Shown here in pieces: positions 17,447-26,409 of a stretch of 64,000 nt of DNA. Below the pieces are notes generated by a model. That model saw only the letters and a list, made by a program, of their open reading frames with translations. It was not told the DNA's origin and searched no databases. Source of the DNA: Gammaproteobacteria bacterium (GTDB taxonomy: Bacteria > Pseudomonadota > Gammaproteobacteria > Steroidobacterales > Steroidobacteraceae). The translations under genes were made by a program, and so were the position numbers. The stretch is taken from the NCBI GenBank assembly GCA_025357835.1, contig JANYLM010000125.1, positions 29,595-93,594 of the forward strand, given 5' to 3'. Position 1 is the first letter of the stretch, and each line of letters opens with the position of its first letter.

Positions 17447-18470
17447 ATGATGGCGGTCTCGGGTCAAGATTATCCCCGCACCTGGTCCGAGTTCCTGGAT
17501 AGGTTCTCGACCGATGATGCGTGTCTGAAGTACCTTGAGAGCCTACGCTGGCCGCAGGGGGTTTGTATGTCCGAAGTGCGCCAGTGTTGCGGCACCGTAT
17601 CGAGCCAGTCGCGTCCGGCTGGTGTGCAAAAAATGCGGGCATCAAGCCACCGTGACCGCCGGCACCATTTTCGATAAGACTCGTACTTCTATGCGCGTCT
17701 GGCTGGCCGCCGCATGGTACGTGACCAACCAGAAACAAGGTGTCAGCGCGTTAGGATTGCAGCGCGTGCTCGGCTTGGGCAGCTATCAAACAGCGTGGAC
17801 CGTGCTGCACCGATTCCGTCGTGCAATGGTGCGACCAGATCGGGATCGGCTCAAGGGACTCGTCGAGGTAGATGAAAGCTATCTGGCCATCACCGACCGG
17901 GAGCAGCCGATTTCCGCGGTCGGGCGTAAAAATCATACGAGCAAAGTGCTGATCGTTCTGGCTGTCGAGATCCTTCAGCCCAAAGGATTCGGGCGCATTC
18001 GTTTGCGCCGTATTCCCAACGACAGCAGAGAGTGCGTGGTGCCGTTCGTGCAGAGTTCGATTGAACCCGGCGCGGTCGTGCGAACCGATGGCTCGGGCGC
18101 GTACCTTAAGTTGCACGAATTCGGCTACGACCATGAGCGGAATGTGATGCTCGGATCTGGAACTCCCGCCCATGTGTCGATGGCCGGCGTACACCGGGTA
18201 GCCGCGCTGCTCAAGCGTTGGATTCTTGGAACGCACCATGGATCGATTCAGCCTGAGCACTTGGATGCCTATCCCGATGAGTTCGTGTTTCGATTTAACC
18301 GCCGCAGCTCGCGATCGCGCGGCATGCTCTTTTATCGGTTACTTCAGCAAGCCGTTGTAACTGACCCGATGACCTACGCCGACATTACCCAATCGGTAGT
18401 TGCGCCCTCGAAAAGGGGCATAGATGATCCTGACTTTCGCGTTACGGATTGCATTCCGGAGGTGCAGTAA
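17447..18470 (+). pseudogene. IS1595-family transposase with a one-base frame break
   Basis: The frame starting at ATG 17447 reads YPRTWSEFLDRFSTDDACLKY then LESLRWPQG, the IS1595 N-terminus. The rest follows in the next frame: GFVCPKCA, a zinc ribbon with CKKCGHQATVTAGTIFDKTRT, then an ISXO2-like domain with VDESY, RTDGSGAY and GTHHGSIQPEHLDAYPDEFVFRFNRR. The break is at a run of five G (17557-17561); four G would join LRWPQG to FVCPKC in one frame. It is either a decay mutation or, less likely, a programmed frameshift site. Confidence 0.88.
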
Positions 18471-18482
18471 AATGACGGCTCG

Positions 18483-19076
18483 ATGCCTCGTCTTCTGCGG
18501 AACAGCGTCATGCTGGCGAGTCTCGTTGCTCGTACTGGTTTTATCAATGAGCTTACGGGCAGGACCGCATTCGCAGCGCGCGAATCGATCGACTTTACCG
18601 TAATTGCACCGATGCCCCAGAATTATCCGATCCTGGCAGCTTCGTGCGCGCAAGTGGCCTTGGAAATGCCTAAGTACGTCGCCATTCGCTCGATCAATGA
18701 TTTTAATGAGTGGGTTCCTGACTGCAATCCGGCAAATCCGAAGATAACGGGCGGCAAGGCCAATGCCAACCAATCGCCGAAGGGGTCGAAAGGCACTCCA
18801 ACGCCGGATATTGATTTCGATCGCTACACATTGCTCGTCGCCGATGCAGGGTCGAAGCCCAGCTCCGGATTCTAGTTGATGTTTAATGAAGCTTTGGACA
18901 CGGGGCCGAGCATCACGGTCTACGTCGTCGAGCGCACACCTGGAAATTGCCCGCGACTCACCGAGATAATGCCAAGTCTACGGGCCTACGCGCTAATTCC
19001 GCGGACGAGCAAACCAATCCGCTTTGTAGTTTCAACAGCAGCAACCGACTGTGGGGCCCTTAAGACGATCAACTGA
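18483..19076 (+). pseudogene. PrcB-like passenger gene interrupted by an amber codon
   Basis: One frame runs from the ATG at 18483 to 19076 with a single TAG at 18873-18875. The part before ends IDFDRYTLLVADAGSKPSSGF and the part after begins with LMFNEALDTGPSITVYVVERTPGNCP, then PRTSKPIRFV. Together they resemble the C-terminal domain of PrcB-type proteins (hydrophobic strand, G-x-K-P-S-G-x, then a strand with RPG-C and a final PRT-KP segment). The similarity is moderate. The N-terminal half has no recognised domain. It lies 12 bases after the transposase and inside the right inverted repeat, so it belongs to the element. Confidence 0.6.
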
Positions 19077-19092
19077 ACGTTCAGGTACCGGC

Positions 19093-19113
19093 TGGAGCTA
19101 AGTGGATACGCCT
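19093..19113 (-). repeat. Right terminal inverted repeat
   Basis: Read on the minus strand it begins AGGCGTATCCACTTAGC, matching the left end at 18 of 21 positions. Confidence 0.88.
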
Positions 19114-19123
19114 TTTCGATCTA
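19114..19123 (+). repeat. Right flank duplication of the element
   Basis: TTTCGATCTA, identical to 16874-16883. The MFS frame resumes directly after it. Confidence 0.8.
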
Positions 19124-19628
19124 CAGTGTGGAAGGGCTGGCAGGCTTGGGCGGTCGTGTCGCCTTTGGTATCCTCGGAGACCGTTTTGGAGCCAAGCGCG
19201 TTCTGGTGTCAGGGCTGCTACTGCAGGCGTTCGGCGCCCTGGGCTATTTCTTCGTGCGGGAGCTGAGTGCGTTTTACGCCGTAGCCGCGCTGTTTGGCTT
19301 TGTCTACGCGGGTATCATGCCCCTTTACGCCGTACTCGCGCGCGAGAATTTCCCGCTGCGGATGATGGGGACTATCATCGGCGGAACAGCAATGGCCGGC
19401 AGTTTGGGCATGGCGACTGGCCCATTGGCGGGAGGTTTGATCTACGATACCTTCGGTAATTACGGTTGGCTGTATGTCGGCGCTTGGGGTATCGGCATAG
19501 GGGCTTTCTTGATGGCATTGACCTTTAGGCCCTTTCCTAAAAGCCGGCACCAGCACCTGCTTGAATTGACCTCCTGCGCCGTAGTAATGAAATCAATCAG
19601 TTGGGGTGCGGGAGGTTATGGGCGCTGA
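19124..19628 (+). pseudogene. MFS transporter, 3' part
   Basis: This frame continues the broken transporter: YSVEGLAGLGGRVAFGILGDRFGAKRVL contains the second MFS signature loop (G-x-LGDRFG-x-KR) after helix 8. Four more membrane helices follow, ending FLMALTFRPFPKS. It has no own ribosome site. Together with the 5' part it makes a protein of about 424 residues, the usual MFS length. Confidence 0.88.
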
Positions 19629-19740
19629 CATCGATTGTGGTCAAAACCTGACAGAACCCTGCGCCTCAGGCGACTACATTGCGCATGATCCCGTCAAGGG
19701 CGTGTGGTCGAACGACTTCATAAAATATTAGGGGGCGCTT

Positions 19741-19992
19741 ATGTCATTTGTAGCATGGATAATTCTTGGGTTAATCTCAGGGTTCATTGCCAGCAAGCTG
19801 GTGAATAAAAGTGGCGAAGGCGTGCTTCTCGATATTGTTTTAGGGGTCGTTGGAGCCTTCGTCGGTGGCTGGCTGTTCACAACTTTCGGTGCGAGCGGGG
19901 TGACCGGCTTGAACGTGTACAGCATGGTCGTAGCCGTAATCGGCGCTGTCGTGGTCCTCGTCGTGTATCACGCTATCGCACGCCGAGCCTAG
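19741..19992 (+). CDS. GlsB/YeaQ/YmgE-family stress membrane protein
   Basis: The 83-residue protein has three hydrophobic helices with the family signatures AWIILGLISGFIASKL and LLDIVLGVVGAFVGGWLF, then MVVAVIGAVVVLVVYHAI. These are also called transglycosylase-associated proteins, although enzymatic activity is not established. A GGGGG tract precedes the ATG by about six bases. Family members are often induced by stress. Confidence 0.9.
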   Translation: MSFVAWIILGLISGFIASKLVNKSGEGVLLDIVLGVVGAFVGGWLFTTFGASGVTGLNVYSMVVAVIGAVVVLVVYHAIARRA

Positions 19993-20300
19993 AGTCAGTG
20001 GGGCGCTCGGCTAGTCGAGCCGGCGCTCCCACTTTGAGCCTTACATCTAAAATGATGGCAGGCAATCGGACGACGAGTCCTTGCCTGTTTGAAGCGTCGT
20101 TAAATCCAAAACGCTTTTTGGGAGCTGCCATGGGCCCCGCGAGAAGGCCGCCGGCGCCCGCAATCCCCGCCTCTCCGATGGCAATCCAGGGGCTATCCCG
20201 GACAAATTCATCGGTGAACGGGGCTGCACTCTTGAGTGTTGCCACGGCATTCGCGCCCGCGTCGGCAATCCCGCTAGCAACCGTGGCGAGGGTGTGGTGA
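19973..20300 (-). pseudogene. Remnant of an ElaB/YqjD (DUF883)-like gene
   Basis: On the minus strand the frame is open from about 20306 and reads IADAGANAVATLKSAAPFTDEFVRDSPWIAIGEAGIAGAGGLLAG. The TDEFVRDSPW followed by a glycine-rich hydrophobic segment resembles the C-terminal membrane anchor of DUF883 proteins. The frame has a stop just upstream and no ATG, so the N-terminal helical part is missing; a GTG at 20245 is the only start candidate. The C-terminal 35 residues look out of frame. The match is weak. Confidence 0.35.
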
Positions 20301-20489
20301 GTCGTTGACTGTTATCAGTTCTTCGGCCACTGCATACGCGCGGGTTGCGGCATACAATTATCCAATATCCAGCGATCTTGTCAGGTTGGTCCCTCTTGTC
20401 CCTAATCTTCAGAACGAAGGCAACAACGTGAAGCGGATCTTTGGATCGCAATATGCGTGGCACGAAGCGGCTGCGGTGAGGGGACTCTT

Positions 20490-21695
20490 ATGAAGGCGGG
20501 GCTCATACCGTCGATAAGAAATCGAGCGCGCGTACTCGAGCAGCGGCGCAATTTAAAGATGGCGGCATCCGCCCATGCCTATGTTCGCGGCAGCACGTCG
20601 CAATTTTATAAATGGCTGCATGAACACGGCAAACGCTCGGTGCCGCAAGGGCCGCCCGTATGGATTTGCGGTGACTGCCACGTAGGCAATCTCGGGCCGC
20701 TGGCCGATGCCACCGGAAAGATCCACGTGCAGATACGCGACTTGGATCAGACCGTCATCGGAAATCCCAATCATGATCTTATCCGACTCGCCCTGTCTTT
20801 GAGCTCAGCGGCGCGAGGCTCGAATTTGCCCGGTGTCACCACGGCGCACATGTTGGAAAATATGATGGATGGCTACGAGCGCGCGCTTCTATGGTCGGAC
20901 GATGGGACAAGCGCAGTAGACAAGCCCCAATGCGTGCGGATCGTCATGCGGCAGGCCATGAATCGAACCTGGAAGCACTTGGCGCGCGAACGACTGCGCG
21001 ACCTTAAACCTAACATCCCTCGCGGTGAGCGCTTCTGGCCGCTGTCGCGCCAGGAATCTCGGGGCATCCAGGAGTTATTTGACGCCGAGGACGTCAGGCG
21101 GCTGGTAGCCTCGTTTAAGTCCCGTGACGATGACGCCAAGATAGAGGTCTTGGATGCTGCCTATTGGATGAAGGGCTGTAGCTCACTGGGACGGCTGCGG
21201 TTTGCGATCCTGCTTGGCATCAACAATGGCAAACGAAAGGATGATGATTTTTGTCTTGTGGACATTAAAGAAGCCAACCCCGCGGCGGCGCCTCGGGCGC
21301 GGGGCGCGCGAATGCCCGCCGATAACGCGAAACGCGTCGTTGCAGGAGCGAGGCATTTATCCCCTGCGCTGGGGCAGCGCATGCTGGCCGCTCGGTTATT
21401 GGATCGGTCCGTATTCTTGCGTGAGCTAATGCCTCAAGATCTCAAGCTTGAAATTGACCAACTCAGCCGAGACGAAGCGGTCAGCGCTGGTCGCTACCTG
21501 GCAGGAGTTGTCGGCAAGGCGCACGCAAGGCAGATGGACTCGGCCACCCGTCGCGAATTTCGCAACAGCTTGCGTGCTCGCCGGACCAAGAGCCTAGATG
21601 CTCCCTCGTGGCTGTGGTCCAGCGTCGTACAGCTGGCCGCAGCGCATGAGGCAGCCTATTTAGAGCACTGCCGCACATACCAACCTATCCGATAG
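20490..21695 (+). CDS. DUF2252 family protein
   Basis: The ATG at 20490 follows GAGGGGAC. The 401-residue protein carries the family signatures: AHAYVRGSTSQFYKWLHE, the motif VWICGDCHVGNLGP, DLDQTVIGNPNHDLIRLALSL, and later CSSLGRLRFAILLGI. DUF2252 proteins resemble aminoglycoside/choline kinase-like folds, with HVGN and DLDQ in the positions of catalytic-loop and metal-binding residues, but the substrate is unknown. It stands alone. Confidence 0.9.
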   Translation: MKAGLIPSIRNRARVLEQRRNLKMAASAHAYVRGSTSQFYKWLHEHGKRSVPQGPPVWICGDCHVGNLGPLADATGKIHVQIRDLDQTVIGNPNHDLIRLALSLSSAARGSNLPGVTTAHMLENMMDGYERALLWSDDGTSAVDKPQCVRIVMRQAMNRTWKHLARERLRDLKPNIPRGERFWPLSRQESRGIQELFDAEDVRRLVASFKSRDDDAKIEVLDAAYWMKGCSSLGRLRFAILLGINNGKRKDDDFCLVDIKEANPAAAPRARGARMPADNAKRVVAGARHLSPALGQRMLAARLLDRSVFLRELMPQDLKLEIDQLSRDEAVSAGRYLAGVVGKAHARQMDSATRREFRNSLRARRTKSLDAPSWLWSSVVQLAAAHEAAYLEHCRTYQPIR

Positions 21696-21847
21696 TCCTT
21701 GACCTGATAACCCGCCGCCCAACCCCGCGGCCGGTGCTCCCAAAGTAGGACTCCCCCTACAAATTCTATGGACGGCGGTCGATAGCGCGGTTGGCGACGA
21801 ACGGCGATCATTAGGCGTCACCATGGCATTTCAGGAGCCAATACAAT

Positions 21848-22180
21848 ATGAAAACAAAACTTGCAATCGCTTGCCTAATTGTCGGCGCATCACTTACACC
21901 AATAATTAGCTATTCTGCCGATGACGCGGATATGAATCGCTCTCACCCAAAGGCATTTGTCAAAGATTCGGCGATAACCACGAAGATTAAGACCAAGCTG
22001 GCGGCCGAGCACATTACTAGTCTCGGGCGTATTCATGTCGATACCGATGCGGACGGAGTCGTGTGGCTGAGCGGAACCGCTCGCAGCCAAGCGGCCATTG
22101 ATAAAGCGGTGGCCATCGCACGTGAAACGGAACACGTAGTTACCGTCAAGAATGAGTTAACAATCAAGAAAGACGACTAG
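21848..22180 (+). CDS. Secreted BON-domain protein (OsmY-like)
   Basis: The 110-residue protein has a signal peptide ending at SYSADDA and one BON domain: VKDSAITTKIKTKLAAEHITSLGRIHVDTDADGVVWLSGTARSQAAIDKAVAIARETEHVVTVKNEL. OsmY-like proteins are periplasmic and linked to osmotic stress and envelope maintenance. A GGAG lies about 12 bases before the ATG. The phospholipase D gene follows about 140 bases downstream on the same strand. Confidence 0.9.
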   Translation: MKTKLAIACLIVGASLTPIISYSADDADMNRSHPKAFVKDSAITTKIKTKLAAEHITSLGRIHVDTDADGVVWLSGTARSQAAIDKAVAIARETEHVVTVKNELTIKKDD

Positions 22181-22317
22181 CGAGTTGGCCGAGCCATAGC
22201 TCATCACTCATGCAATCTAGGTAACGTCCACGGCATCCAATCGGACGGCTGTTGCGACGCGACAGGTTGCCTTCTTTACCCTCTAACTGGCTGACGCAAG
22301 TAGCCGGGCGGAAAGCT

Positions 22318-23913
22318 ATGAATATGCTGAACTGCAGAATTGCAATCAGCCTCATCCTTGCGACCCTTGTCGCTGGATGTGCTGCGCTTCCGCCCGGCTC
22401 CGCTTTTCCAAAGCGCGCATCCACCGCGTTTGCTCACCCCGAGGAAACGCGCGTAGGCGCCGGGTTTGAAAGCGAGGCGCGCAATCACCCTGACGACTCT
22501 GCCTTTCGCATGCTCGCGGTCGGCGCCGACGGCTTTGCAACGCGAATGCAAATGGTGGCTGCAGCGCAGCGCAGCCTGGATGTTCAATACTTCATATTCA
22601 CCGCAGACACCACCGGTCTGCTGCTGACGGGGTCCTTGTTGGCCGCGGCCGATCGCGGCGTGCATGTGCGTCTTTTGTTGGACGACGGTGCTACCACCGC
22701 CGGGGACGAGCAAATCCGGGTGCTTGCGGCCCATCCGCAAATAGAGGTGCGCATCTTTAACCCGTTCGCCTACCGCGGGCACCTGCGCGTACTGCGGTCT
22801 CTTGAATTCGCAATCAATTGGCAGCGTCTTGATTATCGGATGCACAATAAATTGTTTGTTACGGATAATGCCACCGCGCTAATCGGCGGCCGCAATATCG
22901 CTGATGCCTATTTCCAGATAGACGTCGACGCCCAGTACGCGGACGATGACGTTTTTGTGGCCGGTCCGGTGGTTAGAAAACTATCCGCCACGTTCGACGA
23001 GTACTGGAATAGCGCATTCGCCATACCCGTCGAGGCCCTGGCGGGTGGAAAGCCCACCAAAGTGGAACTCGCCCGCCAAAGAAAGCGATTGGACGATCAC
23101 CTGCGCATTGCTCGCCAGACGGGAGCCGACTACATAAAGCGCGCCGAACAGGGCGACCCTTTCGCCGGAATTATCGCCGGCCGGCTGCCGCTGGTGTGGT
23201 CGCAGGCGCAGGTGGTGTGCGACAGTCCGGATAAGAAAGCTGTGCTCGAGGGCGCTGCTCCCGGCAGGCTGATGTACGCCCAGGTGGAGGAGGCCGCCAA
23301 TGCAGCCACTTCAGAAGTGCTCATGGTGACACCCTACCTAGTGCCCACGCCCGGAGAGCTGCAGTTATTGAAAGACTTACGGAAAAAAAATGTGCGTGTG
23401 CGCATCCTGACCAATTCTCTCAATTCAACCAATGAGCTATCCGCACATGCCGGCTACGTGCGCTATCGCAAGCAGTTGCTCCAAGCAGGAGTGGAGCTTT
23501 ACGAGGTGCGAGCGCTGCTGGGAAAAAACAGCAAAGGCAGCGGCCAGTCCGCCAAAATCTCGCGTTACGGCAACTACGGCTTGCACGCGAAGCTGGTTGT
23601 GTTCGACAGGCAGAAACTGTTTGCTGGCTCAATGAATTTCGATCAACGGTCGAGGCGTCTCAACACCGAAACCGGATTGATTATCGCCAGCCGCGCGTTG
23701 GCTGAGCAAACCGCGGCGCGTGTCGAGGCGATGACTCAGCCATCGAGTGCGTACGCGGTAATGCTGCAGCCGCCGAACTCGGGAAAGCGGGGCTTGATAT
23801 GGCGCACGCAAGAGAGCGAAAAAACGGTTGAGTACACTCGGGAACCGTCGCGATCCGTTTGGCGGCGAGTCGAGGCAGATATGATGGCACTCGTACCGGA
23901 GCGAGAGTTATGA
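22318..23913 (+). CDS. Phospholipase D family lipoprotein (cardiolipin-synthase-like, ClsC type)
   Basis: The start at ATG 22318 opens a lipoprotein leader ending LVAGCAAL; the frame extends upstream but adds a polar segment. Two HKD motifs are seen: HNKLFVTDNATALIGGRNIADAY and HAKLVVFDRQKLFAGSMNFDQRS. The linker carries LDVQYFIFTADTTGLLL and VLMVTPYLVPTPGELQLL, both typical of the ClsC/YmdC group. Such enzymes make cardiolipin or move phosphatidyl groups at the membrane. At 531 residues the length is normal. Confidence 0.9.
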   Translation: MNMLNCRIAISLILATLVAGCAALPPGSAFPKRASTAFAHPEETRVGAGFESEARNHPDDSAFRMLAVGADGFATRMQMVAAAQRSLDVQYFIFTADTTGLLLTGSLLAAADRGVHVRLLLDDGATTAGDEQIRVLAAHPQIEVRIFNPFAYRGHLRVLRSLEFAINWQRLDYRMHNKLFVTDNATALIGGRNIADAYFQIDVDAQYADDDVFVAGPVVRKLSATFDEYWNSAFAIPVEALAGGKPTKVELARQRKRLDDHLRIARQTGADYIKRAEQGDPFAGIIAGRLPLVWSQAQVVCDSPDKKAVLEGAAPGRLMYAQVEEAANAATSEVLMVTPYLVPTPGELQLLKDLRKKNVRVRILTNSLNSTNELSAHAGYVRYRKQLLQAGVELYEVRALLGKNSKGSGQSAKISRYGNYGLHAKLVVFDRQKLFAGSMNFDQRSRRLNTETGLIIASRALAEQTAARVEAMTQPSSAYAVMLQPPNSGKRGLIWRTQESEKTVEYTREPSRSVWRRVEADMMALVPEREL

Positions 23914-24004
23914 GGGACGAGCAGCTTTATTAGGTGACGGCGGTGGTCTATGTCGCCCGCGCCGCCCATCCCAGGGCTGCACGGAGATGCTGCGCTAGGT
24001 CTCC

Positions 24005-24406
24005 TCAATGCATCGATTCGCGGCCATCGCCGCTGCCGACAATCTCCCGCAAAATCTGCGGTAAGCGATGAAAATCATGCGCTTTATCCAGAAAATGCCT
24101 GGCACCGAGCGCGCTCGCGGCGTTCCTATATTCGGGCGAGTCGTGATTGGTAAATACGACGACCTGCGGTTTCTGGTTCATGCTGGTTATAGCGCGCAGT
24201 ATCCCGAAGCCGCTCCCTTGCTTGAGACACAAATCCAGTAGAACGACGTGTATTTGTCGTTTTTTAATCACCGCGACTGCCTTGGCTTCGGAATCGACGA
24301 TGCCAATCAAGTCAATTTCCGGAATCTCGCTCATAAATTCGACCATGCGCTCGGCAAGCACCGACGAATCTTCCACTAAGAGTACTTTTAATCCTTGCAC
24401 TATCAT
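24005..24406 (-). CDS. Stand-alone response regulator receiver protein
   Basis: The 133-residue protein is a single receiver domain: acidic pair in VLLVEDSS, phospho-acceptor in VVLLDLCLKQGSG, Thr in VVVFTNHDS, and Lys in HFLDKAHDFHRL. There is no output domain. No kinase is adjacent, so it may work with an unlinked kinase such as the CheA-like protein in the later operon (inference). Confidence 0.88.
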   Translation of the reverse strand: MIVQGLKVLLVEDSSVLAERMVEFMSEIPEIDLIGIVDSEAKAVAVIKKRQIHVVLLDLCLKQGSGFGILRAITSMNQKPQVVVFTNHDSPEYRNAASALGARHFLDKAHDFHRLPQILREIVGSGDGRESMH

Positions 24407-24783
24407 CTAAGCCCCCGGTACATTTGCCCTGCGTCCGGTCCCGGTTCCTCGCCGTGCACTTGCTTTTCAGTGCGCTGACCTACAGCGGGCTAATGATAGC
24501 TGCACGTAGATTGCAGCGGTCCTCCCCGCGCACGCGGGTCAGGGTAGTCTTGATCTGACAATCAAAAGCCGTTGAGGAAATCCGGGCCGCCTTTAAGATT
24601 CGGGCGCGCGCCTGGTGGGCAATCGAGGCCAAGAGTTGCCTAACGAATCATTGCCCATGTTGCGCCGCGGTGCCGGGTGAATTAATACTGTTGACGAATT
24701 GCCTGTTCAGCGCTACGTTCAGCGTCTGCTTGTAGAGAAGATATCGGCGATCGATCGGTATTTAAAATAATAAGGAGATAGGG
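24407..24783. other. Intergenic region, no gene seen
   Basis: This 377-base stretch separates the divergent receiver and secreted-protein genes. A TTGACG at 24691 could be a promoter element for the downstream gene, but a matching -10 is not clear. AGGAGATAGGG directly precedes the ATG at 24784. Confidence 0.35.
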
Positions 24784-25953
24784 ATGTCGCTACAAAAGTT
24801 TCTAGTCGCAGGATTGGCCGTGCTCCCCATGGTGGCATTGGGTGCGTCGCCGGCTCACATGCCGATCAAACCTGTGGAGATGCTGCAGAATCGGCAGGAG
24901 GTTATGAATCACTTCCGGGCACTTGGTTACCAGGCGCACGGCAACGTCGCCAGGGCCGTGAGCGACCACGAAGAATGGAACGAGCGCTCCTTCCCAACCT
25001 TCTCATCGTCCTTCTCGATCGGAAATGCCAGGTTTCCCTTCACGATGGTCGGGTATCCGCCGAAATCGGGGCGTTCGACCGAAATCAAAACCCTGGTTAT
25101 TCCGCTGCGGATGAACTTCGTTTTTTTCGGCGCCCATTCGGATGTCAACCACAGTTTCGAGCCTCGTCCAGCGGTCACCAATATCACGAATTCTCCGCTC
25201 TACTTACCGGCGCACTTCCCCAACGGCACCGGTCAGTTCGTGGACCAAATGCAGCGGGCTGCGTTTTGGAACCAAATGGATGAGGAACACCGATGGCACG
25301 TCTATATGGACGAACCCAAGGTTGCCCCGACGATAGATATCGAAGTGACGCCCGCGATCGGTACCCTATCTCAGGATGCGGCCGGCAATTTCTTTGGCGA
25401 CGTCCCGATCGATTTCATGGATTCCCAGGCCCAGACGATTCTGCAACTGCTTGAGGTGGATCCGGACACTCTGCCGATATTCGTGACGGACAACGTCACC
25501 GCCCAAGCGCTCGGCTATCACACCGCCTATACCGTGCCGGACGGGGAAGGTGGCACGCGCGTTCAAACCTTTATCTATACCAGTTGGCTCGATCCGCGGG
25601 TGGTTGCGCCCATCTTTGCCGACGTGAGTACGTTCAATCACGAGCTGGCGGAGTGGACAAACGACCCCTTCACGAACAACCAGGTACCGGATTGGAACTA
25701 CCCGCCGCAGACTGATCCAAAACCCACTTGTTCGTTCAACCCATCGCTCGAGGTGGGCGATCCGCAGGGGAACGGGCCGACTTTCGCAGACTACCCCGCC
25801 ATCGAGGTTCCGGTCGGACATGTGACGTACCACCTGCAACAATTGGTTCTCTGGCAGTGGTTCGCGGACCAGGTCCCTTCGAGCGCGTTTGGTGGTTGGT
25901 ATACGTTCCCCAATCCTGCAACGCTCAAGGTACCGGCTGTCTTCTTCCCGTAG
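24784..25953 (+). CDS. Secreted protein with a zincin-like HE motif, function unknown
   Basis: The 389-residue protein has a signal peptide (MSLQKFLVAGLAVLPMVALGASPAH) and a strong ribosome site (AAGGAGATAGGG). The mid region contains FADVSTFNHELAEWTNDPFTNN, which resembles the HE..E...DP segment of secreted zinc-protease-like proteins. The rest is beta-rich (for example VIPLRMNFVFFGAHSDVNHSF). I cannot identify a full HEXXH, so catalytic activity is uncertain. Downstream is a DinB remnant. Confidence 0.65.
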   Translation: MSLQKFLVAGLAVLPMVALGASPAHMPIKPVEMLQNRQEVMNHFRALGYQAHGNVARAVSDHEEWNERSFPTFSSSFSIGNARFPFTMVGYPPKSGRSTEIKTLVIPLRMNFVFFGAHSDVNHSFEPRPAVTNITNSPLYLPAHFPNGTGQFVDQMQRAAFWNQMDEEHRWHVYMDEPKVAPTIDIEVTPAIGTLSQDAAGNFFGDVPIDFMDSQAQTILQLLEVDPDTLPIFVTDNVTAQALGYHTAYTVPDGEGGTRVQTFIYTSWLDPRVVAPIFADVSTFNHELAEWTNDPFTNNQVPDWNYPPQTDPKPTCSFNPSLEVGDPQGNGPTFADYPAIEVPVGHVTYHLQQLVLWQWFADQVPSSAFGGWYTFPNPATLKVPAVFFP

Positions 25954-26172
25954 CGAGGCTTATACGAAATCGGCGGTACATCGGCCTATCGATGCGCCGC
26001 CGATGGCGTGCGACGATGCCGGCCTTGGTTCGGTCGCCCGGACCCGAGGCAAGGTTATGGCTTCTCCATGAGGAGCGGGAGCGATTGATGCGTTACCCGC
26101 CATTACGGCGACGAGCGCGAATAGTCCCATCGCCGACGCCTACCGCCGTCGCTACACGCCGCTAGAGGCATA

Positions 26173-26409
26173 GAAGATCGGCGGCTGGTGGACTTTGTAC
26201 AAGGCCTGGGAGAGCCGGATTTTGAGGCGATGTTGGAGTACAAGACCCTCAACGGCATCTCTCAAAGACAACCTGTCCGCGAAATACTCGCTCATGTTTT
26301 CAATCATCAGACTCATCACCGCGGGCAAGCCCACGCCATTCTGACGACGCTGGGGGTAGCGGAACCAGAGCCCCTGGACCTACTGATCATGCAGCGCGCG
26401 CCACGTTAG
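26173..26409 (+). pseudogene. C-terminal remnant of a DinB-family gene
   Basis: The frame reads EDRRLVDFVQGLGEPDFEAMLEY and then VREILAHVFNHQTHHRGQAHAILTTLG, the hallmark C-terminal half of DinB/YfiT-type proteins with two metal-binding histidines of the HxxxH cluster. Full members are about 160-180 residues; here only about 75 remain, and the first half with the third His is missing. No start codon with a ribosome site is seen. The end overlaps the convergent MerR-like gene by 23 bases. Confidence 0.6.

Larger units (their letters stand above)
16884..19113 (+). mobile_element. IS1595-family insertion element with passenger ORFs
   Basis: The element is bounded by inverted repeats (16884-16904 and 19093-19113) that match at 18 of 21 positions, flanked by a ten-base direct repeat. 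It splits an MFS gene whose halves rejoin perfectly without it. Inside are a 74-residue membrane ORF, a frameshifted transposase with an ISXO2-like DDE domain, and a PrcB-like ORF split by an amber codon. At about 2.2 kb it is larger than a plain IS1595-type element (about 1 kb), which fits carriage of accessory genes. The damaged transposase suggests it cannot move by itself now. Confidence 0.9.
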
